From the NCBI RefSeq assembly GCF_003330765.1, contig NZ_CP024903.1:1736001-1800000 (forward strand): DNA of 64,000 nucleotides, written 5' to 3'. The stretch is from Burkholderia pyrrocinia (GTDB lineage: Bacteria > Pseudomonadota > Gammaproteobacteria > Burkholderiales > Burkholderiaceae). The position numbers and the translations under genes were made by a program. This document shows positions 46,115-56,148 of the stretch, in pieces. Below the pieces are notes generated by a model, which saw only the letters and a program-made list of their open reading frames with translations, was not told the DNA's origin and did no database searches. Position 1 is the first letter of the stretch; the number at the start of each line of letters is the position of its first letter.

Positions 46115-47476
46115 TCAGGCTTGCTCGCCCGCGATCACATTGGCGGCCGACGCGCGCGTCGCATCGGCTCGAACCATGCCGAGCGCCAGCATCGCGATCG
46201 CCGCGATCATGCATGGCGCCGCGACGACGGCAAACGCGGTCGACAGCGGCACGCCCATCGCGAGCATCGCGCCACCCGCCATCGATCCGATGACCGAACC
46301 GCCGCGGCCGATCCCGTTCGCCCAGCTCACGCCGGTGGTCCGGCACTCGGTCGGATAGAACGCGGCCGACAGCGCGTTCGCGCCAACCTGCGAGCCCGAC
46401 ACGCAGAAGCCGGCCGCGAACACGGCAAGCGCCGCGCCCCACGGCGACGCGGCAAACACGCCGATCGCGGCAACGAATGCGCCGGCCGCCGCATAGCTGC
46501 AGGCCAGCACGCGATGCGGGTCGAAGCGGTCCATCAGCCAGCCGAGCACGATCGCACCGAGCGTACCGCCGACCTGGAACATCGCGGTCACGCGCGCGGC
46601 CGTCTGCAACGTCGCGCCGGTCGTGCGCAGCAGCGTCGGCAGCCAGCTCGACAGCAGGTAGATGACGAGCAGGCTCATGAAGAACGTCAGCCACAGCAGC
46701 AGTGTGCCGCGCAGCAGGTCGGCGGCGAACAGGCGGCCGAGCGGCGACCCGGCCGGCTTGCCGCCCGGTGCGATAAACGATGCGTGCGCGAGATGCGGAT
46801 CCGGCGCGATGCGGCCGAGCATCGCCGCGATCCGTGCGGAAGGCGCGCGCTGATTGACGAGATAGCGCACCGATTCCGGCAGCCGCCACGCGAGTACCGG
46901 CAGGAGCAGCAGCGGCGCGGCGCCGCCGACGACGAGCACTGCGCGCCAGCCGTGGTGCTCGATCAGCGACGCGGCCGCGAGCCCGCCGAGCGCGGAGCCA
47001 ATCGTGAAGCCGCAGAACATCGTCGTCACGAGCAGCGAACGGCGCCGCGCCGGACAGTATTCGGACGTCAGCGTAATCGCGTTCGGCATCGCGCCACCGA
47101 GCCCGAGCCCGGTGACGAAGCGCCACGCGATCAGTTCGGTCAGGCCGCCGGCGCTCGCCGACGCGGCGCTCGCGATGCCGAAGCACGCCACGCACGCGAG
47201 CAGCAGGCGCTTGCGGCCGAAGCGGTCGCCGAACGGCCCGAACACGAGCGCGCCGGCCATCAGCCCGGCCAGCCCCGCGCCGAACACGGGTGCGAGCCGC
47301 ACAGGCGACAAGCCCCATTCCGCGCGGATGACGGGTGCGATGAAACCGATCGACGCGGTATCGAAACCGTCGATCGCGACGATCAGAAAGCACAGTACGA
47401 CGATCGCGGCCTGAAACGGCGCGACGCGATGCCGGTCGATCCATTCGCTGACGTCGATGGGCAGCGTATTGGTCAT
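46115..47476 (-). CDS. MFS aromatic acid transporter (AAHS family)
   Basis: A 453-residue carrier of the aromatic acid:H+ symporter group; helix 1 holds DGFDTASIGFIAP, the family mark. Helix 2-3 loop is DRFGRKR. It is in the gentisate operon and probably imports 3-hydroxybenzoate or gentisate (the MhbT role). It is the last gene of the operon. Confidence 0.85.
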   Translation of the reverse strand: MTNTLPIDVSEWIDRHRVAPFQAAIVVLCFLIVAIDGFDTASIGFIAPVIRAEWGLSPVRLAPVFGAGLAGLMAGALVFGPFGDRFGRKRLLLACVACFGIASAASASAGGLTELIAWRFVTGLGLGGAMPNAITLTSEYCPARRRSLLVTTMFCGFTIGSALGGLAAASLIEHHGWRAVLVVGGAAPLLLLPVLAWRLPESVRYLVNQRAPSARIAAMLGRIAPDPHLAHASFIAPGGKPAGSPLGRLFAADLLRGTLLLWLTFFMSLLVIYLLSSWLPTLLRTTGATLQTAARVTAMFQVGGTLGAIVLGWLMDRFDPHRVLACSYAAAGAFVAAIGVFAASPWGAALAVFAAGFCVSGSQVGANALSAAFYPTECRTTGVSWANGIGRGGSVIGSMAGGAMLAMGVPLSTAFAVVAAPCMIAAIAMLALGMVRADATRASAANVIAGEQA

Positions 47477-47555
47477 GATGGTGTCTCCTCCAGGAAGGCG
47501 GTCGCGCGTCGTGTCGTTGAAATGCGCACCGCCGGAATCGGGCTGAACGCGTGCG

Positions 47556-48764
47556 TTACGCGCCGGACTTCAGGCAATCCTCCGCGCGCCAGCCGTGCAG
47601 CCAGTCGAGCGCGTCATAGAACTGCGCCTGCGTGCGGCCGGACCAGAGCCCGTTGCGCACCTGCCGCTCGACGCCCTTCGCGTGATAGATCCGCCCCATC
47701 TCGCGCGCCGAATACAGCACGCGCGCGGTGCGCGGAATCCGCACGCGCTCGTACAGCGCGAACGCGGCCTCGAAATCGCCATCGGCCAGAGCGACGGCCG
47801 CGCCGAGCGTCACCGCATCCTCGAGCGCCTGGCACGCGCCCTGCGCGAGGTATTGCGTCATCGGATGCGCGGCATCGCCGAGCACCGTCGCGCGGCCCGC
47901 GCTCCAGCGCTCGACCGGGTCGCGGTCGGCGGTCGCCCAGCGCTTCCACGATGTCGGGCGGTCGAGCATCTGCTTCGGCAGCGGATGGATGCCGTCGAAG
48001 TACGACAGCACTTCTTCCTTGTTGCCCTCGCGCACGCCCCAGGTCTCCTGTTCGCGGCTGTGGAACGTGACGACGAGGTTGTATTGCCGCCCGCCGCGCA
48101 GCGGATAGTGGACGAGATGGCAATGCGGGCCGGCCCACACGACCGGCGCGTTGATCCGCAGATCCCGCGGCATGTTGTCGACGTCGACTACCGCGCGATA
48201 CACGACGTGGCCCGTCACGCGATGCGCGTCGCCGATCAGCGCGTGACGGATCGCGGACTTCACGCCGTCGCAGCCGATCACCGCATCGGCGCGATAGCGT
48301 TCGCCGTGCTGGTCGGTCACGGCCACGCCGTTGCCGTCCTGCTCGAACCCGCACACCTGCGTGCTCGTCCGGAATTCGATCAGCGGGTGATCCTTGACCG
48401 CCTCGTAGATCGACAGGTGAATGTCCGCGCGATGGATCACCGCATACGGATTGCCGAAGCGCTCACGGTACGCGGCGCCCGTATCGACGCGCACGACCTC
48501 GCGCGCATCGACCGCATCCATCAGCTGCAGCCAGTCGGTGAACACCGCGCGGCCGCGCGCGGCCTCGCCGACGCCCAGCGCATCGAGCGCGTTGAAGGCG
48601 TTCGCGGCGAGCTGGATTCCCGCGCCGATCTCGCCGATCTGCTCGGCCTGTTCGAGCAGCTTCACGCGAATGCCCTGGCGCGCGAGCGCAAGCGCCGCCG
48701 CGAGCCCGCCGATGCCGCCGCCGATCACGAGCACGCGCCGGCCGTTGTTGTCTGTCTCGTCCAT
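47556..48764 (-). CDS. 3-Hydroxybenzoate 6-hydroxylase (FAD monooxygenase)
   Basis: A 402-residue class A flavoprotein hydroxylase with N-terminal GGGIGGLAAALALARQG, the DG motif GCDGVKSAIR, and GDAAHPMTQYLAQGACQALEDA. It fits 3HB6H, which converts 3-hydroxybenzoate to gentisate with NADH. GGAGAC precedes the ATG at 48764. Placement between the carrier and the isomerase in a gentisate operon supports the substrate; salicylate 5-hydroxylation would need a different enzyme type. Confidence 0.85.
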   Translation of the reverse strand: MDETDNNGRRVLVIGGGIGGLAAALALARQGIRVKLLEQAEQIGEIGAGIQLAANAFNALDALGVGEAARGRAVFTDWLQLMDAVDAREVVRVDTGAAYRERFGNPYAVIHRADIHLSIYEAVKDHPLIEFRTSTQVCGFEQDGNGVAVTDQHGERYRADAVIGCDGVKSAIRHALIGDAHRVTGHVVYRAVVDVDNMPRDLRINAPVVWAGPHCHLVHYPLRGGRQYNLVVTFHSREQETWGVREGNKEEVLSYFDGIHPLPKQMLDRPTSWKRWATADRDPVERWSAGRATVLGDAAHPMTQYLAQGACQALEDAVTLGAAVALADGDFEAAFALYERVRIPRTARVLYSAREMGRIYHAKGVERQVRNGLWSGRTQAQFYDALDWLHGWRAEDCLKSGA

Positions 48765-48783
48765 GTCTGTCTCCTTCTTCGTG

Positions 48784-49425
48784 TTACGCGACGTAATCCG
48801 GTTGCCGCTGCGGCTGCGCCGCGTCGAAAGCCGGCTCGCACCGCGCGTGTTCATAAACTGCGAGGCTGCGCGGATACGCGCTCAGGTCGCAATCCATCCG
48901 CAACGCGTTCGCAACCTGCGGCACGAGGCACACGTCGGCCAGCGTCGGCTTGTCGCCGAAGCACCACGGGCCTGCATCCGCGCGCGCGAGCAGCCGCTCG
49001 ACGCCGGCCATCCCATCCGCGATCCAGTGCCGGTACCACGCGCTCTTCTGCTGCGGCGTGACCTTCAGCTCGCTGTCGAGATAGCGCAGCACGCGCAGGT
49101 TGTTGACGGGATGGATGTCGCATGCAATCAGCGCCGCCAGTTCCAGCACACGTGCACGGCGCCTCGGTTCGAGCGGAATCAGCCGCGGTTCCGGATGGAT
49201 CTGGTCGAGGTAATCGAGGATCGCGACCGACTGGCCGAGACGGAAATCGCCGTCGACCAGCGCCGGCACCGACGCCGACGGGTTCACCTGCGCGACGTAG
49301 CCGGCCTCGCGATGCTCGCCGGTGCGGATGTTCACGGGCAGCGTGTCGTACGGCAGCCCTTTCAGTGCGAGCGCTATGCGCACCCGGTAGGATGTCGAAC
49401 TGTTAAAGAAGCTATGCAGTTGCAC
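48784..49425 (-). CDS. Maleylpyruvate isomerase (zeta-class GST fold)
   Basis: A 213-residue glutathione transferase-fold protein. SSTSYRVRIALALKGLPYD is the zeta-class active-site segment. QVNPSASVPALVDGD and QSVAILDYLDQ bind glutathione. It converts maleylpyruvate to fumarylpyruvate, as NagL does. Maleylacetoacetate isomerase is an alternative, but the neighbouring genes favour gentisate. Confidence 0.87.
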   Translation of the reverse strand: MQLHSFFNSSTSYRVRIALALKGLPYDTLPVNIRTGEHREAGYVAQVNPSASVPALVDGDFRLGQSVAILDYLDQIHPEPRLIPLEPRRRARVLELAALIACDIHPVNNLRVLRYLDSELKVTPQQKSAWYRHWIADGMAGVERLLARADAGPWCFGDKPTLADVCLVPQVANALRMDCDLSAYPRSLAVYEHARCEPAFDAAQPQRQPDYVA

Positions 49426-49449
49426 GATGGGACCTTTCGAGGAAACGCG

Positions 49450-50148
49450 TCAGACCACGCGCACGGTCAGTTCGCCGAGCCGCTCGACACCGACCTTCAT
49501 CACGTCGCCCGCGACCACCGCGCCGACGCCTTCGGGCGTACCCGTGAAGATCACGTCGCCCGGTTCAAGGCGGAAGAACTTCGACAGGTCGGCAACCGTT
49601 TCGGCGACCGACCAGATCAGGTGCGACACGTCGCTCTTCTGCTTCGTCGTGCCGTTGACGGTCAGCCACAGGCCGCCCTGCTCGAAATGACCAGCTTCGC
49701 TCGCCGGATGCACGGGCCCGATCGGCGCCGAGCGGTCGAACGCCTTGCCGATCTCCCACGGTCGGCCCATCTCGCGCATCTTCATCTGCAGGTCGCGGCG
49801 CGTCATGTCGAGGCCGACCGCGTAGCCCCACACGTGTTCGAGCGCGCGCTCGAGCGGGATGTCCGCGCCGCCCTTGCCGATCACCGCGACGAGTTCGGCT
49901 TCGTAGTGATAGTTCCGCGTCTGCGACGGATACGCGAGATCGAGCGTTTCGCCGTACGCGACCGGCACGATCGAATCGGCCGGCTTGCAGAAGAAGAACG
50001 GCGGCTCGCGATCGGGATCGAAGCCCATTTCGCGCGCATGGGCCGCGTAGTTGCGGCCGACGCAATAGACGCGGCGTACCGCGAACCGGGCGTCGCTGCC
50101 GGCGACGGGCAGCGCCACGGGCGCTTCGGGCGGGAAAACGAAAGTCAT
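49450..50148 (-). CDS. Fumarylpyruvate hydrolase (FAH family)
   Basis: A 232-residue fumarylacetoacetate hydrolase-family enzyme: YCVGRNYAAHAREMG, then PPFFFCKPADSIV, the Glu-rich metal site around YHYEAELVAVIGKGG, and GDVIFTGTPEGVGAV. It splits fumarylpyruvate into fumarate and pyruvate, ending the gentisate branch. The start at 50148 agrees with family length. Confidence 0.9.
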   Translation of the reverse strand: MTFVFPPEAPVALPVAGSDARFAVRRVYCVGRNYAAHAREMGFDPDREPPFFFCKPADSIVPVAYGETLDLAYPSQTRNYHYEAELVAVIGKGGADIPLERALEHVWGYAVGLDMTRRDLQMKMREMGRPWEIGKAFDRSAPIGPVHPASEAGHFEQGGLWLTVNGTTKQKSDVSHLIWSVAETVADLSKFFRLEPGDVIFTGTPEGVGAVVAGDVMKVGVERLGELTVRVV

Positions 50149-50232
50149 GAATGGCTCCAGCGTAGGCATGAACGAAGGGGCGCGCGCCACCACGGCGACG
50201 CACGAAAAACGAATCGATGAAACCGGCCGGCG

Positions 50233-51279
50233 TCAGTCGCGCGCTTCGCGCAACAGGTTCAGCGCGGACAGCACGGGCCGGTCGGAATAGCTGAACAGCA
50301 CGCTGTCGGACGATGCCGACAGCCGCACGGGCGCCCACGACGGCGCGACGAAGATGTCGTGCGGCTCGAACGCGAATGCGGTGCCGCCGATGTGCGCGGT
50401 GCCGCTGCCCTCGACGACGCAGTAGATCGTCGCATCGGTGCTGCGGTATGTACGGCCGTCGAAGCCGGCGGGCAGGAACTGCATGAAGGTCGCGATGGTC
50501 GGCATCGGCCAGCCGCCCGTCGCGGGGTTCACATAGCGCAGCTTCACGCCGTCCCACGCATCGAGCTCGCCGTTCCGGTACAGCGCGTCGAGCGCTTCTC
50601 GGGTGCGCGCATACGGATAGCTGAACACCGGCGACGTCGGCTCGCTCGCGCGATGCCGCACCGGCGCCATGTTGTGGCCGAAGCGCGCGAAACTGTCGCC
50701 TTCCGGGCGGCTCACGGGCTGCACGGCTTCCGGGTAGTTCTCCGCGAAACCCGCATCGAGGCTCGCGACGAGCGGAATGTCGAGCCCGTCGAGCCACACG
50801 ACCGGCTCGCCGCCCGCTTCCGCCGACGGATTGCCGTGGTCGTGCCAGGCCCACGACGGCGTGATGATGAAGTCGCCCGGATGCATCGTCGTGCGCTCGC
50901 CGTTCACGGCCGTCCATGCGCCGCACCCTTCGACGATGAAGCGCAGCGCCGACTGCGTATGCCGATGGCTCGGCGCGATCTCGCCCGGCAGGATCAGCTG
51001 CAGGCCCGCGTACAGGCTCGGCGTCATGCTCGACTTGCCGGGCAGCCCCGGGTTCTCCAGCACCAGCACGCGGCGCACGGCCTCTTCCGCGCTGATCACG
51101 CTGCCGGCCTGCATCACGAGGTCGCGCACCTGCGCATACTTCCAGATCGCGGCCTGCGCGGCCGGCTGCGGGGATGTCGGCACGAGGTTGTGCAGCGATT
51201 CCCACAGCGGTGCCAGGCGCTGCTCGGCGATCCTGGCGTAGTAGGCGGCGCGCGACGCGTCCGGATGGCGGGTCGTCAT
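50233..51279 (-). CDS. Gentisate 1,2-dioxygenase
   Basis: A 348-residue bicupin dioxygenase. The iron-binding motif [15 protein letters not shown] (His105, His107) is in the first cupin. A second cupin is near [15 protein letters not shown]. It opens the gentisate ring to maleylpyruvate using Fe(II). It is the first gene of the leftward operon, directly behind the promoter shared with the LysR gene. GGAGACATC lies upstream of the ATG. Confidence 0.92.
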   Translation of the reverse strand: MTTRHPDASRAAYYARIAEQRLAPLWESLHNLVPTSPQPAAQAAIWKYAQVRDLVMQAGSVISAEEAVRRVLVLENPGLPGKSSMTPSLYAGLQLILPGEIAPSHRHTQSALRFIVEGCGAWTAVNGERTTMHPGDFIITPSWAWHDHGNPSAEAGGEPVVWLDGLDIPLVASLDAGFAENYPEAVQPVSRPEGDSFARFGHNMAPVRHRASEPTSPVFSYPYARTREALDALYRNGELDAWDGVKLRYVNPATGGWPMPTIATFMQFLPAGFDGRTYRSTDATIYCVVEGSGTAHIGGTAFAFEPHDIFVAPSWAPVRLSASSDSVLFSYSDRPVLSALNLLREARD

Positions 51280-51405
51280 GATGTCTCCTTGGCGTCGGCC
51301 GATCGGCGTCGGCGCTGTGTCGGGTCAGGTCGGGGACCGTGTTTCAGTCCGTTAGCCGATTTATATTCGACGCAGCCATACCCGGTAAAATGGTGAAATC
51401 ATCTG

Positions 51406-51423
51406 ATCCATATAATTCTGGAT
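51406..51423. promoter_or_regulatory. LysR-box candidate between the regulator and gentisate genes
   Basis: ATCCATATAATTCTGGAT, arms ATCCA/TGGAT with an 8-base AT-rich centre, in the 169-base divergent promoter. It ends 25 bases before the LysR start, a common place for autorepression plus activation of the divergent operon. Confidence 0.5.
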
Positions 51424-51448
51424 ATACCTTTTCGCGACGAGGCATGCG

Positions 51449-52393
51449 ATGGACTGGACCCACCGGCTGCGACTGCGGCATCTGCAGGTACTGCTGAGCC
51501 TTGCCGGCACCGGCAACCTGAGCCAGTCTGCGGTGGCGCTCGCGACCACGCAGCCCGCGCTGTCGAAATGGCTGAAGGAACTGGAGGAGGATGTCGGGCT
51601 GCCGCTGTTCGAGCGGCATGCGCGCGGCCTGCGGCCGACGCCCTACGGCGAAGCGCTGATCGAGCACGCGCGCCGCGTCGAAGCGCAGCTTGACGTCGCG
51701 CGCGACGACATGGCCGCGCTGCGGGAAGGCGGCAGCGGCCTCGTGACGATCGGCACGTCGGGGGTCGCGGCGGCCGACACGGTGCCGCTCGCGGTGTCGC
51801 AGTTGCTGAAACGGATGCCGCGCGCGCAGGTGCGGCTCACCGAAAGCACGATGAACCAGCTGATGCCGCAGCTCGCACGCAGCGAACTCGACATCGTCGT
51901 GGGCCGCTCGGGCTCGACGTCCGTCGATCCGCACCTGCAGGCCGAAGCGCTGTATGTCGATCCGGTCGTGTTCGTCGCGCGGCCCGGCCACGCGCTTGCC
52001 GGCGCGGCGTCGGTCGGCTGGGACGACGTGCTCGCCTATCCGTGGATCGTGTGGCCATCGGGCACGCCCGTGCACAATGCGCTGGAGGCCGCGCTGACGG
52101 CCGCCGGCCGCGTGCAGCCACCGCACTGCGTCGAATCGAATTCGTCGATCCTCAACCTCACGCTGCTGAACAACACCGACCTGCTCGGCGTCGCGTCGCA
52201 CCGCGCCGCGCGGCGCTTCGCGCAACTCAACGCGATCCGCATCCTGCCGATGGAGCTCGAGGGCCAGGGCGCCGTGTCGATGTACTGGCACCCCGACAGC
52301 ACGAACCGCGCGGCCGTGGCCGCGACGATCGAGTGCCTGCGTGCCTGTGCGGCGCCGCAGGTCGGCGGATGGGAGAACGTGTTGGTGGAGTGA
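51449..52393 (+). CDS. LysR-type regulator of gentisate operon
   Basis: A 314-residue LysR regulator. Winged helix in the first 65 residues (LRHLQVLLSLAGTGNLSQSA, then TQPALSKWLKELEEDVGL). It is divergent from the gentisate dioxygenase gene and most likely activates that operon in response to 3-hydroxybenzoate, gentisate or an intermediate. Confidence 0.86.
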   Translation: MDWTHRLRLRHLQVLLSLAGTGNLSQSAVALATTQPALSKWLKELEEDVGLPLFERHARGLRPTPYGEALIEHARRVEAQLDVARDDMAALREGGSGLVTIGTSGVAAADTVPLAVSQLLKRMPRAQVRLTESTMNQLMPQLARSELDIVVGRSGSTSVDPHLQAEALYVDPVVFVARPGHALAGAASVGWDDVLAYPWIVWPSGTPVHNALEAALTAAGRVQPPHCVESNSSILNLTLLNNTDLLGVASHRAARRFAQLNAIRILPMELEGQGAVSMYWHPDSTNRAAVAATIECLRACAAPQVGGWENVLVE

Positions 52394-52436
52394 ACGGGGC
52401 GGCCCGGCGCCAACCGGGCCGCTTCGCCGCACTGCG

Positions 52437-53705
52437 TCACGCGCCGTCGCAGGAGGCCGTGCCGTCCAGCATCAGCGTGCCGACCCGCGCGGGCACGAGC
52501 GGCGTGCGCGCCACCGGCGGCGTCCAGCCGAACAGCGCCTGCGCGGCCGCGCCGCATACGCGGCCCTGGCACGCGCCCATCCCGCAACGCGACTGCAGCT
52601 TCGCGGCCGTCCAGCCCGGCTCCTGCGCGACCGCGTCGAAGCGGACGTCCTCGCAACGACACAGCAGCGTATCGGGCCGCGCGAGCTGGCGGATCGGCTC
52701 GCGAATCGCGAAGCGCTCGCGCACCGCGTCCGCGAAGGCTTGCCAGTACGCACGACGCGCGACGAGCGCCGCGAGCAGCGCCGTCTGCCCGGTCGCCGCA
52801 TAGCCGGCGATCTCGCCTTCGACCATCGCCAGTTCGCTGCCGCCAACGCCGGTACACTCGCCGGCCGCGAAGTGCCCGTCGCGGCTCGTACGCTGGTGCG
52901 CGTCGACCGCCACCGCGCCGTTTTCGATCCGGCAACCGAGATGACCGGGCAGCACGGTGTTCGGCACAAGGCCGAACCCGCACGCGAGCCGGTCGCAATC
53001 GACGTCGAACTCGCGATCGCCGTGACGGATCCGCACGCGTTCGAGCCGCTTGTCGCCGAACGCTTCGACGACATGCGCATCGGGCCGGTAGGCAGCCGTG
53101 ACCAGCTTCGCAGCCTGCGCAAGCTTCGACGGCCAGCGCCACAGCCCTGCGCCGAAACCGGCCACGTCGCCCCACGCGGCCTGTTCGAGCACGTGCGACA
53201 CGCGCGCGCCGGCGTGACGGGCCGTCGCCGCGCTCGCCAGCAGCAGCGGCCCGCTGCCCGCGATCACCGTGCGCTGCCCGCGCACGTCGAGGCCGTACTT
53301 GATCAGCGCCTGCAAGCCGCCCGCGCCCGTGACGCCCGGCAGCGTCCAGCCCGGAAACGGCAGCAGCAGCTCGCGTGCGCCGCAGCAGAGAATCAGCGTC
53401 CGGTAATCGAGCAGCAGCCCGCGTTCGTCATCCTCGAGCAGCAACGTGCCCGGCTGCGTTTCGGCGACGATGCGCGTCGCCGCGAGATGCGTGACGTTCG
53501 GCTGCCGCAATACGGCGAGGCGTTCGGCGGCGGCTGGCACGGGCGTGGCAGCCACGGCCTGCCGCCAGATCTGCCCGCCTGCCCGCGGGTTGTCGTCGAC
53601 GATCGCGACCGTCGCACCGCTTTGCGCAGCGGCCCGCGCGGCCGACAGCCCGGCCGGGCCCGCGCCGACGATCGCGACATCGACGCTCAGTCGTTCCTGT
53701 TTCAT
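52437..53705 (-). CDS. D-hydroxyproline dehydrogenase, FAD/BFD-type subunit
   Basis: A 422-residue flavoprotein of the HcnB/OoxA type. The dinucleotide fold is VAIVGAGPAGLSAARAAAQ. The C-terminal segment LLCRCEDVRFDAVAQEP, then CGMGACQGRVCG, is a BFD-like [2Fe-2S] domain with four Cys. Such subunits join a DadA-like subunit and a small ferredoxin-like subunit to oxidise cis-4-hydroxy-D-proline to pyrroline-4-hydroxy-2-carboxylate. The start overlaps the ferredoxin stop by 4 bases, so the three subunits are translationally coupled. It is the last gene of the leftward unit. Confidence 0.85.
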   Translation of the reverse strand: MKQERLSVDVAIVGAGPAGLSAARAAAQSGATVAIVDDNPRAGGQIWRQAVAATPVPAAAERLAVLRQPNVTHLAATRIVAETQPGTLLLEDDERGLLLDYRTLILCCGARELLLPFPGWTLPGVTGAGGLQALIKYGLDVRGQRTVIAGSGPLLLASAATARHAGARVSHVLEQAAWGDVAGFGAGLWRWPSKLAQAAKLVTAAYRPDAHVVEAFGDKRLERVRIRHGDREFDVDCDRLACGFGLVPNTVLPGHLGCRIENGAVAVDAHQRTSRDGHFAAGECTGVGGSELAMVEGEIAGYAATGQTALLAALVARRAYWQAFADAVRERFAIREPIRQLARPDTLLCRCEDVRFDAVAQEPGWTAAKLQSRCGMGACQGRVCGAAAQALFGWTPPVARTPLVPARVGTLMLDGTASCDGA

Positions 53706-54013
53706 CGCGTGCGCTCCACCCGCATCCCGTCGCGGCACAGCGTCTGGCAAGCCAGCCGGCGGCGGCCGTCGATCGTCATCCTGCACTCCTGGCAGATGCC
53801 CATTCCGCAAAACGGCGCACGCGCCGCGCCCGTGCACGACACGCGCGTCGTGTCGTCGCCGCTCGCCGCGACGGCGGCCGCAACGGTCGCGCCGTCGGCC
53901 ACCGTCAGCGCACGGCCGTCCAGATGAATGATCAGCCTCCGCCGGGCCGCCCCAAGGAGGCTGACCGCCCCCGCGGGGGGCAGCGAACGAAGTGAGCGTG
54001 GGGGTCGTTTCAT
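53702..54013 (-). CDS. D-hydroxyproline dehydrogenase, small [2Fe-2S] subunit
   Basis: A 103-residue ferredoxin-like protein. Ligands Cys69, Cys74, Cys77 and Cys89 (APFCGMGICQECRMT, then RRRLACQ) fit the small HcnA/OoxC subunit. The first 26 residues ([15 protein letters not shown] and on) do not belong to the family: they are encoded by an intergenic repetitive element that reads through in frame. The true family N-terminus begins at LIIHLDGRALTVADG. Whether the extra segment is translated, or a non-AUG start near GGAGG is used, is unclear. Confidence 0.8.
   Translation of the reverse strand: MKRPPRSLRSLPPAGAVSLLGAARRRLIIHLDGRALTVADGATVAAAVAASGDDTTRVSCTGAARAPFCGMGICQECRMTIDGRRRLACQTLCRDGMRVERTR
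53946..54013. repeat. REP-like palindromic element inside the ferredoxin gene
   Basis: A GC-rich stretch containing the palindrome CCCCCGCGGGGG (53968-53979) flanked by CTG/CAG, followed by AGCGAACGAAGTGAGCGTGG. It resembles short dispersed intergenic repeats that I recall from Burkholderia and relatives. Here it supplies the first 26 codons of the ferredoxin subunit. Confidence 0.6.
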
Positions 54014-55137
54014 GTGAGCGCTCCGGCTACAGGGGACGCGGTCAGGAAGCGTCCCGGCAAATACGGTTCGATGTCGATGGGCGGCCGCTCGCCGGTCATC
54101 AGTGCGGCAACGAGCCGCGCGCTGCCCGGCGCGGTCGTCACGCCGAGCCCTTCGTGCCCGACCGCGAGCCACACGCCCGGCCGCGCCGGGTGCTCGCCGA
54201 GCAGCGGCAGGCCGTCGGGGCTCGCCGAACGGAATCCTGTCCATGCGCGGATCCCGTTCAGGTCGGCCAGATCGGGCAGATAACCGACCGCGCGGCGCAG
54301 CATGCGCGCCAGCACGGGCGGCTCGACGCGCGCGTCCTCGGTGTCGAACTGGCGCGACGAGCCGATCAGCAGCTGGCCGGTCGGCCGCGGCTGCACGTTG
54401 AACGCGACCGACGTGCCGTCGCTCGCATGCGCGCTCGCCGCATAGCCGAGCTCGACGAGCTGGTGCGACACCTGGCCCGGATAACGGTCGGTGATCAGCA
54501 GGTGGCCCTTTTTCGGGCGCAGCGGCAATTCGGGCAACAGCGTGCGCGCCGCGACGCCGTTCGCGACGACGACGCGTTCCGCACGCAATGTATCGCCGCT
54601 CGCAAGCGTCACGCCCGGACCGTCGACCGCCACGACCCTGTCGCGGCGCAACGTGATGCGCGACGCGCGCTGCAGCAGCCAGTTCGCGGTGACGGGCGCA
54701 TAGAGGATCGCGTCGCCGGGAATCTTCAGCGCGCCGCCAAGCCCCGCGCGCAGCATCGGCTCCAGCTGCGCGAGCGTCGCCGCGTCGATCAGTTCGCCGG
54801 CCACGCCGTGCGCGGCAAGCGTCGCCTGCTTCGTGCGGGCGAGATCCATCTCGTGCGCATCGGCCGCGAGCCACAGCGTGCCGCAGTTGCGGTACGCGCA
54901 GCCTGCCGGCATCTCGCCGCTCAACGCGCGCCACAGTTCGATCGAGTAATGGCTCAGCGCGAGTTCGGCCGCGTTGTCGTCCATCGCGACCAGGTGCCCC
55001 ATGCCCGCGCCGGTCGCCCCGCCGCTCGCGTCGTCGACGACGAGCACGCGCAGCCCGCGCTGCGCGAGTTCGTGCGCGCACGCCGCACCGACGATGCCGG
55101 CGCCGATCACGACGACGTCGGTCTTCGCTGCGCTCAC
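54010..55137 (-). CDS. D-hydroxyproline dehydrogenase, DadA-like FAD subunit
   Basis: A 375-residue D-amino acid oxidase-fold protein: [18 protein letters not shown] at the start, then [12 protein letters not shown], and C-terminal [18 protein letters not shown]. It is the catalytic oxidoreductase subunit. A GTG start at 55137 overlaps the epimerase stop (GTGA), which supports coupling. With the two following genes it forms the three-subunit dehydrogenase known from Pseudomonas. Confidence 0.88.
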   Translation of the reverse strand: MSAAKTDVVVIGAGIVGAACAHELAQRGLRVLVVDDASGGATGAGMGHLVAMDDNAAELALSHYSIELWRALSGEMPAGCAYRNCGTLWLAADAHEMDLARTKQATLAAHGVAGELIDAATLAQLEPMLRAGLGGALKIPGDAILYAPVTANWLLQRASRITLRRDRVVAVDGPGVTLASGDTLRAERVVVANGVAARTLLPELPLRPKKGHLLITDRYPGQVSHQLVELGYAASAHASDGTSVAFNVQPRPTGQLLIGSSRQFDTEDARVEPPVLARMLRRAVGYLPDLADLNGIRAWTGFRSASPDGLPLLGEHPARPGVWLAVGHEGLGVTTAPGSARLVAALMTGERPPIDIEPYLPGRFLTASPVAGALT

Positions 55138-56066
55138 GACACGATGCCCCAGCCGAACGGATCGTCTTCCTCGATCAGCAGCGTCGCTTCCGCGCTCAGG
55201 TGTGCGCTGCCGCGGATCGTCGGCACGATGCCGCCGTCGGCCTGCTCGTAGCGCGCGTGGAACACGCTGCCGATCACGCTCGCCTGCCGCCATACGGCGC
55301 CCGGCGCGAGCTTGCCGTCGGCCGCGAGGCACGCCAGCTTCGCGCTCGTGCCGGTGCCGCACGGCGAACGGTCGTACGCCAGGCCCGGGCACAGCACGAA
55401 GCTGCGGCTGTCGTGCTCCGGATCGTCGGCGAACAGCTCGATGTGGTCGATCTCGCCGCCGTTCGCGCCGGTGATGCCCGCGCGTTCGAGCCCTTCGCGC
55501 ACGGCCGACGAATACGCGGTGAGCGCCGCGACGTTGTCGCCGGCGACGCGCTGCCCGTGATCGCTGATCAGGAAAAACCAGTTGCCGCCCCATGCGATAT
55601 CGCCCTTCACGGGGCCGTAACCCGGCACGTCGACCGCGACGCCCTTCGCATGGCGATACGCGGGCACGTTGCGCACGCTGACCGACAGATCGTCGTGCAG
55701 CGTCGCCTCGACAGTGCCGACGGGCGTTTCGATCAGATGAATGCCGGGCCGGATGCGCCCCATGTGATGCAGCGTGCGCACGACGCCGATCGTGCCGTGC
55801 CCGCACATCCCGAGATAGCCGCTATTGTTGAAGAAGATCACGCCGGCCGCCGCGTCGGGCGACACGGGTTCGCACAGCAGCGCACCGACCAGCACGTCGC
55901 TGCCGCGCGGCTCGAGGATGCACGCGGTGCGATAGCGGTCGTGCTCGCGGGCGAGCACGTCGCGCCGCTCGGCCATGGTGCCGTTGCCGAGCGCGGGAAA
56001 ACCGGACACGACGAGCCGAGTGGGTTCGCCGCCCGTGTGCGAATCGATGATCTGGATGCGCTTCAT
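55134..56066 (-). CDS. lhpA: 4-Hydroxyproline 2-epimerase
   Basis: A 310-residue proline racemase-fold enzyme. Both catalytic Cys are present: Cys88 (GMCGHGT) and Cys236 ([14 protein letters not shown]). The Cys/Cys pair marks an epimerase and excludes the Thr-containing 3-hydroxyproline dehydratase. It turns trans-4-hydroxy-L-proline into cis-4-hydroxy-D-proline. It is the first gene of the leftward unit, divergent from the deaminase. An ATG one codon earlier (56069) is equally possible. Confidence 0.92.
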   Translation of the reverse strand: MKRIQIIDSHTGGEPTRLVVSGFPALGNGTMAERRDVLAREHDRYRTACILEPRGSDVLVGALLCEPVSPDAAAGVIFFNNSGYLGMCGHGTIGVVRTLHHMGRIRPGIHLIETPVGTVEATLHDDLSVSVRNVPAYRHAKGVAVDVPGYGPVKGDIAWGGNWFFLISDHGQRVAGDNVAALTAYSSAVREGLERAGITGANGGEIDHIELFADDPEHDSRSFVLCPGLAYDRSPCGTGTSAKLACLAADGKLAPGAVWRQASVIGSVFHARYEQADGGIVPTIRGSAHLSAEATLLIEEDDPFGWGIVS

Positions 56067-56148
56067 CATGAGCCGTCCGAAGTGGGGAAAGGAGCATAGC
56101 TTCCTCCGTCGCGCGTCCGTCCGCTTGTGGCTTTTCGATGAGGACGAC

